DNA of 64,000 nt. Source: Hyperoodon ampullatus (Eukaryota; Chordata; Mammalia; Artiodactyla; Ziphiidae). The stretch covers positions 161,425,980 to 161,489,979 of the forward strand of contig OX457057.1 of the NCBI GenBank assembly GCA_949752795.1, read 5' to 3'. Both the position numbers and the translations under genes were made by a program. The notes under the pieces were generated by a model. That model had not been told where the DNA came from. It did not search any database and was given only the letters and a program-made list of their open reading frames with translations. Each line of letters opens with the position of its first letter. Position 1 is the stretch's first letter. Below are positions 1 through 11,300 of the stretch, one piece after another.

Positions 1-560
1 TCCATGCTTTCATCCAAAAATTTCAAAGTTTTGCTCTTTACATTTAGGTCTCTTATCTGCAATTGATTTTTGTGGAGGTAGAAATCTAATTTTTTTCCCA
101 TTTGAAAAGTCATTTGTCCCAACACTATTTATTCACTAATCCATTCTTTTTCTTTTGTCACTCAATTTCCTTTATTTATATATGCATATATTTCTTGTCT
201 CTCTATTCTGTATAATCTGTCTCTTCTTACACCAATGCCCTATTGTTTTTAACGTCTTGATATATCTGGTAAAAATATCCCCCCTTCTTCAAAATTCTTT
301 TTTCTTCCTTCAGAATTATCTTGACTCTTCTTAATCCTTTACTGCTCTTTGTGAATTTTAGGGTCAGCTTGTTCATTCCATAAGAAACATATAACAATAA
401 AAAAACTGTCTCAAGATTTTGTTTCAGATTGTAATGAATTTATAGATTAATTTGGAAAGAAGTGGCATTAAATGGCTTTGAGTCTTACTGTCTATATGTA
501 TTTCTTTGTTTAGGTCCTTTTTATGTCCTTCAGTAAAGTTTTATACTTTTCTCCCTAAAA
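1..560 (-). mobile_element. Old L1 fragment, antisense
   Basis: The strand as given reads like the complement of an L1 ORF2 region (the familiar stretch ending in CCCAACACTATTTATTCACTAAT). It is heavily mutated with no open frame. It lies in a TOR1AIP2 intron, and the left end is cut by the window edge. Confidence 0.5.
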
Positions 561-2138
561 GTTCTTTTCTTAAAACAGTTTATTGAGGTATAATTTACAT
601 ACCATAAACTTCACCCCACTCTAAAATTCTTGCATATGTGTTGTTAGATTTATTACTAGGTACCTTTTAGTTTTTATCATGAGGTACCTTACAGTTATTG
701 TGAATAGCATCTTCGCTTTCTAAAATTTTTGTAACTGGACTTTATTTTTAAAGGATTGGGGACTTTTTATTTTCTATCACAAAATAGGATAGGAGGTAAC
801 CTTCATTGCAACATATGATGGTAATGAAAAGGAGATCTATAAGCCCAGTCCCAGGAGTCTGAAGCAGATAAAAGGGTGACAAGGAACCCTCCAAATCTGA
901 GACTTGTTTCTAAGTGTTCACACCAGCAGAAAGGAGGCCTGTTTTTAACCCCTCCCTTCACATTCAGTTTATAGTTAACACCACTCTATTCGTACATTCA
1001 AGCATTCATTCACTTATTCATATTCTTTTAAATTAAAATATGGGGTTCTTGCTGTATACTAAGATCTGTGCTAGGCATTTGGGATTAAATTTTTTAACTT
1101 GTAAAATGAGATTTTACAAAAGAGTGTTGTGAGAAGGACACAAAAAAGGCTAGTTGGCTAACTTCTCAACTAGGCTATCCAAAAAATGTAGCACTTTACA
1201 AAACTCTTTCACATATATTTTTATATTTAGTCATCATAGCAATCCTTAATCATTTTTATAGATAGTGAAGGTTAAGTAACTTTGAGTGGTATGGTTTTTG
1301 ACAAAAAATAAGATTTAACTATAAAATGACATGATTAAGTTTTTATTGCTTATAAATTGCCTCTGATTTTTATTCCTTTTGTATACAGCTCATAATCATT
1401 TATTTTTGTTTTGTTTTGGTTTTGGTTTTTTTTTTTTTACAGAAACATTTAGTTAAAGACAATATAGAGTAAACATAATGTCTTAAGATCATAATCATTT
1501 ATATTTAGTCTTCTTTGAGCACTGTATAGAAGGGCATTGTATAAAGAGATACCTGTCTCCATATTTTACAAAAGAATACTGTGTGAAAACCACTAAGAAG
1601 GCAGTGACTAAACTCCAAATGTGTATTTCCTCTTCCTAACACCAAGACAGCCATCTTAGTTTGTAGGTAGCCCGTGTGCATTGTTACTTGTTAATGATAA
1701 GTGAAAGCTTCTGATAGGCAAACTCTGAGAAATTTATATGGGACAAAAATTGAAGACATAAAGGAAATCTGCAGTGATTAACTCAACAGTGACTTAAATT
1801 TTTACTCTTAGAATTACTTTTCATTTCAGTTTCAAAGACATTCTCTTCAAGATTCTGGTCACTTGGTCTTACTTTTTACATCCTTCCCAGACACACTGGA
1901 ATGTATTAGAAGGTTATGGCATCTATACAAGTTTAATAATCTGAAGCTTTTCTTCAGTTTGTAGTCTAGGATTTGGAATATGATCCTCATGAAAGCCAGA
2001 AAACACTTTCTCTTCACTAGAAAAGTTTCAGAGAGGAAATATTACTCAAACTAAACAGATTTAGTAAATAAAGCTGAAATTGGCATTTCTCCCATGTTTG
2101 AATAAAAAAGTCATTTAATTTTTTTCATTTTATTTTAG
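561..2138. other. TOR1AIP2 intron, no gene seen
   Basis: AT-rich intron with weak L1/MIR-like traces (for example around 580-640 and 1040-1280) and a T-run at 1427. No supported exon or RNA gene was seen. The interferon-responsive alternative ORF known at the human locus was not found here. Confidence 0.4.
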
Positions 2139-2317
2139 TCACTGTATATATGCCTTGTTTCCTGGGTCCACGGGAAGTATGAGCCTGTTGGGACTTGGGA
2201 CAAGAAGAAAACAAGACATCTTCACAAGGAAAACCAGACACTAACAAAAAGTATCCCAAAGTCTGAAGAGATAAAACGCAAACATGACCGACAGAGGACT
2301 TAGGGATCCTCCAGAGG
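2139..2317 (+). CDS. TOR1AIP2: TOR1AIP2 exon with start codon (5' UTR plus residues 1-11)
   Basis: A polypyrimidine tract ending in TTTTAG precedes 2139, and a GTAAG donor follows 2317. The start ATG is at 2284, with A at -3. It encodes [11 protein letters not shown] plus one base of codon 12, closely matching the human LULL1 start (from memory). The exon ends in phase 1. The 145 nt before the ATG contain two short upstream reading frames (2150-2182 and 2179-2244). The acceptor at 2138/2139 is my inference from sequence, so the exon start is less certain than its end. Confidence 0.88.
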
Positions 2318-5300
2318 GTAAGACTAGTTTGTACAGCACTAGGTTTGTACTGTAGGAAACTAGGGCTGTGCTAGAGAGAAAGTCTCTGGTGACTAAAACT
2401 GAAGTTTGGAAGTAAAAAAGAAATTAACTTAATTGCTTAATTTGTTATGATTCTTATTCTTTGATATTTACTGAATTTTACCATAATACCAGACCCTAAT
2501 TATGAAAAAGAGTTATATTTTAGAGACTCCCATAGTAGGAACCTATAGCGTTGGAAAAATTACAATGCATCTTAAAAAAAGATGGTAGACAGATCTTTAG
2601 AGTTACATTTTTAAAAATCAAGTAAGCTATATGCTATATATTTAGAGGGGGATCTTTCAGTTATAAGGAAAGATGAAATTTAAATTCTTCATCGTACTTA
2701 CGTGTGTGTGTGTATATATATATGATATAAAATAGGCAAAATATGAAGTAGGTTTTTCAGAAGAGAAGGGCATATTTAAATATTTTATTAAGGATATTTT
2801 TAAATATATGAAAGTAGAACAGTATAATGAAGTCCCATGTACTCAAAATCTAACTTCTACTTTTACCTACATAATGGTTCTCTTGTTGCCTGCCTTGGAA
2901 TATTTAAATGCAAATCCAAGACATTATATCATTTTATTTGTCAATACTTTAGTTTACATCTCTTAAAGATAGATTTAAAAAATAAAAAAAGAACCAAAAT
3001 AGCATTATCACACCTAAAAAGTAAATTAGTAGTTATTCCATTCTGTCATCATATATACAGCCAGTATTCACATTTCCCCCATTGTCTCATAATTTTTTTT
3101 TCTTCACTGTTGGGTTTTTTAATTCTTTTTTCTTTACATTTGGGCCACATACTGCATTTGATTAATATATCTTTTTGTTTGCTTTTTGTTTTTTAAGCTT
3201 TATTATGGAAAATTTCAAACATATATAAAAGTAGAGAGAGGAAATGAATCCCATGTACCCATCAAATGGCTTCATCTGCTGTCAACATATGGTTAATGTG
3301 GTTTCATTTATACTCCCTTACTTCTCCTTACCCCCATATCATTGAATTGAAGCAAATTCTAGGTGTCACATAATTTTAGCCATAGATACTTGAACACTTG
3401 TCTCTAAATGATAAGGATTTCTTTGTAAAAATATTATCACAATACCTTTATCATAACTAGAAGATGAACAATAATTCCTGAGTCTCATCAAATATCTGGT
3501 GTTCAAATTTTTCTGATTATCTCATAAATATTTCTTTAACAACTGGTTTGCAGGACAGTGAATCTAAAGTGTGGTCCACACATTGTTGATGTATTCAAGT
3601 ACCTCTTAATCAATAGGTTACTCCTTTTTTTTTCCTTGCCATTTATTTTTATTTCCTGCTGTTATTAAATAAACAAAGTCTTTTGTCCCTTAGAATTTCC
3701 CTCATTGTGGGTTTTGCTGATTACATTCCTGAGACATAATTTAATGTATCCCTCTATCCCTGTGTTTCCTGGAAACTGGTAGTTAGCTCTAGAAGCTTGA
3801 TCAGATTCAGATTCAGTTTGGCAAGAATACTTCATAAGTGGTATGGTGTACTTCCTATTGCATTGAATTCGGGAGGTTAGTAATGTCTGGTTTTCCTTCT
3901 TTTTGTGGTGTTAAGATTGATCAGTGGGTTCAGCAGTTGTCAGTCTCATTCATCTCGTTCATAAAATTCCTCATCAGCCTTTTGCATAATGGTTTTAGTT
4001 GCTATTGATGATTATTGCCTAGGTCTGTTATTTCATTAAGGAAGAGGATGTATTTAATACTACCAAAAATTGGTTTGTCATTCAAAATAGTTTTACATTC
4101 ATATTATTTGTTAGATTAACATGATAGTGAATTTGTTTAATCAGTCACCTTTAGTGAAAGTCAAGAGAAATAATGTTTAGGAAGAGTGCCTCATAAGCCA
4201 TAAAAATCTATATAAATATTTTTATTAATCAGGGACCTTGTTAAAATACAAAAATATAGGGAATTTTTTTAATAAAAATTATAAATTTTTATCTCAATAG
4301 ACCCTCAAAAGGATTTGGAAAATGATCCATCAATAAATTGTCAGGCACAGGAGACTACAGTCACAGCAAGTACCACTGAAGAAGCTCAGGCCCCAAACCC
4401 TGCCTCTGGTCTTAACAAAGACCACCAAGAGGTAGAAACAGTTGGTCCAGGAAGTACAGATACAGATGATCAATCAGAAAGTCCAGATGAAACAGATTAT
4501 AGGAAATATCCAAAGGATACAGAAGGTGAGAACAGCCAGAGTTTCCCGGGTGGCGAACAAGGGCATCAACTGCCTTCAGAAAGTCTGGGTGAAGACCTCT
4601 TGGATGCAGAACCCAACTGTTCTCCAAGTGACAAGGTGGGAAGAACAGATGCACGCTTAGTGAGCAGCTCTGCAGCCCTCCCTGAGCATGTGAGTGACAG
4701 ACCCGGAGCTTTGCAGGAGCCACCTGTCCTTGACCCTCAGGATACCCAGAGTCCTGGGCATTCCAGTGCAGGGCTGGAGAGCCAGAACAGACCGAGGAAG
4801 CGACTGCTGACACCAGGTGAGAGAACCCCTGAGCTTGTCCTGTTTTGTACTGTTCTTTTCAGAGAACTTCTCTTTCCTTCATAGGATTAAGGCCTTGGCA
4901 CCTTGCCCAAAGTCACATAAAGAGATATAACTGAGTTGAGATTAGAATGAGGTTTCTCATCTCCTAAACTAGCTCATTCCACTACATTAAGTTGCTTCCC
5001 ACACATAAGCTTCATTTTTTAACAATTTTTATTTACTTACTGTCTGTATTAATCCAGTATGATTTTTTTTAAAGGTGTAACTTTAAAAAAAATTTACCTC
5101 TGGCTTTTTCTTTATTTCTAATGAGCATATCTTCACTTTCACTTTTTAAAATCTTTTACTTTGGGGGAAACTAAATGCTACATAAATCAAGAGATAGGTA
5201 TATTTAAAAACCAACATCAGTGGTATAGGACCCTTAATTCGGTCATCTTTCAGTTTTACAGGACTTTAAGCAAATTACTTAATTTTTCTATACCTGATTT

Positions 5301-8300
5301 TCCCCACTTGGATATTAAGGAGAACAGCATCGTATCATTCCTTACAAAGATAATAGTTGGAATGTGCAAAGTCTTTACACTGGAACTCAAGAGATGTGGA
5401 TTGTAGTTGTAGCCCTACCACTTCCTAACTTGGGTGAACTCAGGCAAACCTCTCAACTTCCTGGTACTTCAGTTTCCTATTTGCAGACTGAAGAAGTAGG
5501 ACAAGATGCTATCCAGCTGGTCTCTTCCAGCTGTTTTTACCTTCTGTGATTTTATGGATTTGGACTGTGTGGATTTGTATTTATAAGTACTCTGAAAGCT
5601 CAGTCTGAAATGCCCATTTGCCAGAGCAAAGAAATATAAAATATAAGACATTCTGTTCATCAGGGACTTGACTAAAGGCTAGAATTCCATGTTTCACCAT
5701 AAGTCAATGTCTGATCTCAAATATATGTTTCACTAGTTAATATTAGAATAGCCTGTAACTTCAGGGAAGGCAAGGGCTATGTCTCTCTCATTTATTGGGT
5801 TTCTGTGGCACTTGGCACAGAGGAGTGACTTTATGAATATTTGTTAAATGAATGAATGGATTTGATTTGTATGGACCATTATCTGCCATCAGAATTTCAC
5901 CGGTATGCAGGTTCACTGAGTAGAGGAAGAAAATACTGTTTTAAAAATGCAGTTTATGTGTGGGAAGCAACATAATATAATGGAATGAGCTAATCTAGGA
6001 AATGAGGAACCCCATTCTAATCTCAGCTTGGCCATATCTCTTTATGTGACCTTGGGCAAAGCCCTTAACATCCCTGGACCTTTTGTCACAATAGGTAAGG
6101 TAGGGGGCTACAGTAGGTGATCATTAAAGATCCTTTCAGTCCTTAAATTCTGTGACATGATATTTTAAAAACCCATGTTTTGGTGTGATATGACTAAATG
6201 AACTGTCGTTTATAGGTGAAGATGACTTTACTTCTTTATGTTAATAGAGTATGCTATTTGAGTTATTTCTCCAGTAAGGGTTATGGGCAATAGTCAGCTT
6301 TCATTGTTATATGAGGTACCTGGCTGGGGTCAAGCACACATCTAGACTCTAGAGTGACTTAGCTCAGAGTCTACAAAATATTGCCCTCCTTTTCACCCAC
6401 ACATTTTATGATTGGTGTCTCACCCCACACCTACATTTTTATATAGTTCATAAATTTTCTTAACCTTGTATTCCTTGCTTTGTATACCTCATTCACTAAG
6501 TTTCAAGCTTGCTTTTGTAAGCTATTTTGCAAAGGTAAGCTATTACTGTACAGTAATCTCTCCTGCCTCTAAACTTAATGTCTCTGTTATTTGTCTATTA
6601 GGGGGTCTTGAGGAGCCTTTTGAGATGTGAACACTGGAATTAGAGCATCATTGCCCTGTGATGTTGAGTCTTGTGTACAATATTTCTTAAATCCCTTCTT
6701 AAATCACATGTTAGATAGGTTTGGCTCCAATATTAGGATGCTTGTTTCTTTGTCCTTGATGTAAGAGCCAGTGAAGAATTGTGGATGTAGCAACAGTATC
6801 CTTAAGTGAATTTCACAGCATTTCATTTTATTCTAAGTAGAATAAAGGTAATGGTGAGCCTTAAGGAAAAGACAGGAAGTTAGCTTTGTATAAAACAAAA
6901 TTTTATAAAGTATGGAAATCCTGTCAGGTAATTCTTTGCTTCGGTAAGAGGTATAAAGGTATACACACTCTCATTAGTGTACTGTCTGAAAATAATGTTC
7001 CTTTTTTTTTTTTCCCCAGAGGTTGAGAGACATCAACAAGAAACACAAAGATTGGAAGGAAACAAAGAGAATGCACAGGATACCATAAGAAAGATTAATA
7101 AAAAGGATTTTCTGAGCTATGGTGAGAACAAAACTGGTCTTACTCTAGTGATTCACATTCAGAAATCCTCAGAGAAGTACCTAGAAAACTAGCAGATTTA
7201 AATAGTTTTAACATTGTTTTAGTATTTTTTTTTAATATTTGATAGTAATATTAGAATAGAGCAATAGAGTTCTGGAGATTTTCCCCTTAGGGGTGGCGGC
7301 CAAGATTTTGCCATCCTTAACAAAATGGGAATTCCCACTGGAGGAAGCGCTTTTCATAAACAAGAAACTAAAACTGTTTTTTTTAATTGAAGTAAAGTTG
7401 ATTTACAGTATTGTGTTAGTTTCAGGTGGACAGCAAAGTGATTCAGTTATATATGTATATTTTTTCAGATTATTTTCCATTATAGGCTATTATAAGATAC
7501 ATGAATATAGTTCCCTGTTAAAGCTGTCTATGAAAAAGAAAGTATTAACTTCTCAGTATTCACATTCTCAGCCAGTATTCACATTTCCCCCATTGTCTCA
7601 TAATTCTTTTTTCTTCACTGTTGGGTTTTTTAATTCTTTTTTCTTTACATTTGGGCCACATACTGCATTTGATTGATATATCTTTTTGTTTGCTTTTTTT
7701 TTTAAGCTTTATTATGGAAAATTTCAAACATATATAAAAGTAGAGAGAGGAAATGAATCCCATGTACCCATCAAATGGCTTCATCTGCTGTCAACATATG
7801 GTTAATGTGGTTTCATTTATACTCCCTTACTTCTCCTTACCCCCATATCATTGAATTGAAGCAAATTCTAGGTGTCACATAATTTTAGCCATAGATACTT
7901 GAACACTTATCTCTAAATGATAAGGATTTCTTTGTAAAAACATTATTACAATACCTTTATCATAACTAGAAGATGAACAATAATTCCTGAGTCTCATCAA
8001 ATATCTGGTGTTCAAATTTTTCTGATTATCTCATAAATATTTCTTTAACAACTGGTTTGCAGGACAGTGAATCTAAAGTGTGGTCCACACATTGTTGATG
8101 TATTCAAGTACCTCTTAATCAATAGGTTACTCCTTTTTTTTTCCTTGCCATTTATTTTTATTTCCTGCTGTTATTAAATAAACAAAGTCTTTTGTCCCTT
8201 AGAACTTCCCTCATTGTGGGTTTTGCTGATTACATTCCTGAGACATAATTTAATGTATCCCTCTATCCCTGTGTTTCCTGGAAACTGGTAGTTAGCTCTA

Positions 8301-11300
8301 GAAGCTTGATCAGATTCAGATTCAGTTTGGCAAGAATACTTCATAAGTGGTATGGTGTACTTCCTATTGCATTGAATTCGGGAGGTTAGTAATGTCTGGT
8401 TTTCCTTCTTTTTGTGGTGTTAAGATTGATCAGTGGGTTCAGCAGTTGTCAGTCTCATTCATCTCGTTCATAAAATTCCTCATCAGCCTTTTGCATAATG
8501 GTTTTAGTTGCTATTGATGATTATTGCCTAGGTCTGTTATTTCATTAAGGAAGAGGATGTATTTAATACTACCAAAAATTGGTTTGTCATTCAAAATAGT
8601 TTTACATTCATATTATTTGTTAGATTAACATGATAGTGAATTTGTTTAATCAGTCACCTTTAGTGAAAGTCAAGAGAAATAATGTTTAGGAAGAGTGCCT
8701 CATAAGCCATAAAAATCTATATAAATATTTTTATTAATCAGGGACCTTGTTAAAATACAAAAATATAGGGAATTTTTTTAATAAAAATTATAAATTTTTA
8801 TCTCAATAGACCCTCAAAAGGATTTGGAAAATGATCCATCAATAAATTGTCAGGCACAGGAGACTACAGTCACAGCAAGTACCACTGAAGAAGCTCAGGC
8901 CCCAAACCCTGCCTCTGGTCTTAACAAAGACCACCAAGAGGTAGAAACAGTTGGTCCAGGAAGTACAGATACAGATGATCAATCAGAAAGTCCAGATGAA
9001 ACAGATTATAGGAAATATCCAAAGGATACAGAAGGTGAGAACAGCCAGAGTTTCCCGGGTGGCGAACAAGGGCATCAACTGCCTTCAGAAAGTCTGGGTG
9101 AAGACCTCTTGGATGCAGAACCCAACTGTTCTCCAAGTGACAAGGTGGGAAGAACAGATGCACGCTTAGTGAGCAGCTCTGCAGCCCTCCCTGAGCATGT
9201 GAGTGACAGACCCGGAGCTTTGCAGGAGCCACCTGTCCTTGACCCTCAGGATACCCAGAGTCCTGGGCATTCCAGTGCAGGGCTGGAGAGCCAGAACAGA
9301 CCGAGGAAGCGACTGCTGACACCAGGTGAGAGAACCCCTGAGCTTGTCCTGTTTTGTACTGTTCTTTTCAGAGAACTTCTCTTTCCTTCATAGGATTAAG
9401 GCCTTGGCACCTTGCCCAAAGTCACATAAAGAGATATAACTGAGTTGAGATTAGAATGAGGTTTCTCATCTCCTAAACTAGCTCATTCCACTACATTAAG
9501 TTGCTTCCCACACATAAGCTTCATTTTTTAACAATTTTTATTTATTTACTGTCTGTATTAATCCAGTATGATTTTTTTTAAAGGTGTAACTTTAAAAAAA
9601 ATTTACTTCCGGCTTTTTCTTTATTTCTAATGAGCATATCTTCACTTTCACTTTTTAAAATCTCTTACTTTGGGGGAAACTAAATGCTACATAAATCAAA
9701 AGATAGGTATATTTAAAAACCAACATCAGTGGTATAGGACCCTTAACTCGGTCGTCTTTCAGTTTTATAGGACTTTAAGCAAATTACTTAATTTTTCTAT
9801 ACCTGATTTTCCCCACTTGGATATTAAGGAGAACAGCATCATATCATTCCTTACAAAGATAATAGTTGGAATGTGCAAAGTCTTTACACTGGAACTCAAG
9901 AGATGTGGATTGTAGTTGTGGCCCTACCACTTCCTAACTTGGGTGAACTCAGGCAAATCTCTCAACTTCCTGGTACTTCAGTTTCCTATTTGCAGACTGA
10001 AGAAGTAGGACAAGATGCTATCCAGCTGGTCTCTTCCAGCTGTTTTTACCTTCTGTGATTTTATGGATTTGGACTGTGTGGATTTGTATTTTATAAGCAC
10101 TCTGAAAGCTCAGTCTGAAATGCCCATTTGCCAGAGCAAAGAAATATAAAATATAAGACATTCTGTTCATCAGGGACTTGACTAAAGGCTAGAATTCCAT
10201 GTTTCACCATAAGTCAATGTCTGATCTCAAATATATGTTTCATTAGTTAATATTAGAATAGCCTGTAACTTCAGGGAAGGCAAGGGCTATGTCCCTCTCA
10301 TTTATTGGGTTTCTGTGGCACTTGGCACAGAGGAGTGACTTTATGAATATTTGTTAAATGAATGAATGGATTTGATTTGTATGGACCATTATCTGCCATC
10401 AGAATTTCACCGGTATGCAGGTTCACTGAGTAGAGGAAGAAAATACTGTTTTAAAAATGCAGTTTATGTGTGGGAAGCAACATAATATAATGGAATGAGC
10501 TAATCTAGGAAATGAGGAACCCCATTCTAATCTCAGCTTGGCCATATCTCTTTATGTGACCTTGGGCAAAGCCCTTAACATCCCTGGACCTTTTGTCACA
10601 ATAGGTAAGGTAGGGGGCTACAGTAGGTGATCATTAAAGATCCTTTCAGTCCTTAAATTCTGTGACATGATATTTTAAAAACCCATATTTTGGTGTGATA
10701 TGACTAAATGAACTGTCGTTTATAGGTGAAGATGACTTTACTTCTTTATGTTAATAGAGTATGCTATTTGAGTTATTTCTCCAGTAAGGGTTATGGGCAA
10801 TAGTCAGCTTTCATTGTTATATGAGGTACCTGGCTGGGGTCAAGCACACATCTAGACTCTAGAGTGACTTAGCTCAGAGTCTACAAAATACTGCCCTCCT
10901 TTTCACCCACACATTTTATGATTGGTGTCTCACCCCACACCTACATTTTTATATAGTTCATAAATTTTCTTAACCTTGTATTCCTTGCTTTGTATACCTC
11001 ATTCACTAAGTTTCAAGCTTGCTTTTGTAAGCTATTTTGCAAAGGTAAGCTATTACTGTACAGTAATCTCTCCTGCCTCTAAACTTAATGTCTCTGTTAT
11101 TTGTCTATTAGGGGGTCTTGAGGAGCCTTTTGAGATGTGAACACTGGAATTAGAGCATCATTGCCCTGTGATGTTGAGTCTTGTGTACAATATTTCTTAA
11201 ATCCCTTCTTAAATCACATGTTAGATAGGTTTGGCTCCAATATTAGGATGCTTGTTTCTTTGTCCTTGATGAAAGAGCCAGTGAAGAATTGTGGATGTAG

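Larger units (their letters stand above)
3058..7555 (+). repeat. 4.5 kb tandem duplication within TOR1AIP2, unit 1
   Basis: Unit 1 starts at the CAG before 3061 and aligns to unit 2 with an offset of 4509-4511 nt until AACTTCTCA at 7555. It holds both duplicated exons, MIR pieces at about 4885-5004 (-), 5366-5560 (+) and 5940-6165 (+), an L2 3' end at about 5755-5860, and an antisense L1 3' piece at about 7380-7512. By eye about 30 substitutions and a few short indels separate the units, roughly 0.7 percent. Confidence 0.95.

Noticed and set aside
2837..3196. 119-codon open frame in the TOR1AIP2 intron
   Set aside because: Low-complexity AT-rich translation rich in Phe, Leu and Ser, partly inside the duplicated unit. 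The second copy is changed by indels.
4412..4813. 133-codon antisense frame inside the TOR1AIP2 exon (and its copy at 8921-9322)
   Set aside because: A shadow of the sense coding exon. Its identity in both copies simply reflects the duplication.
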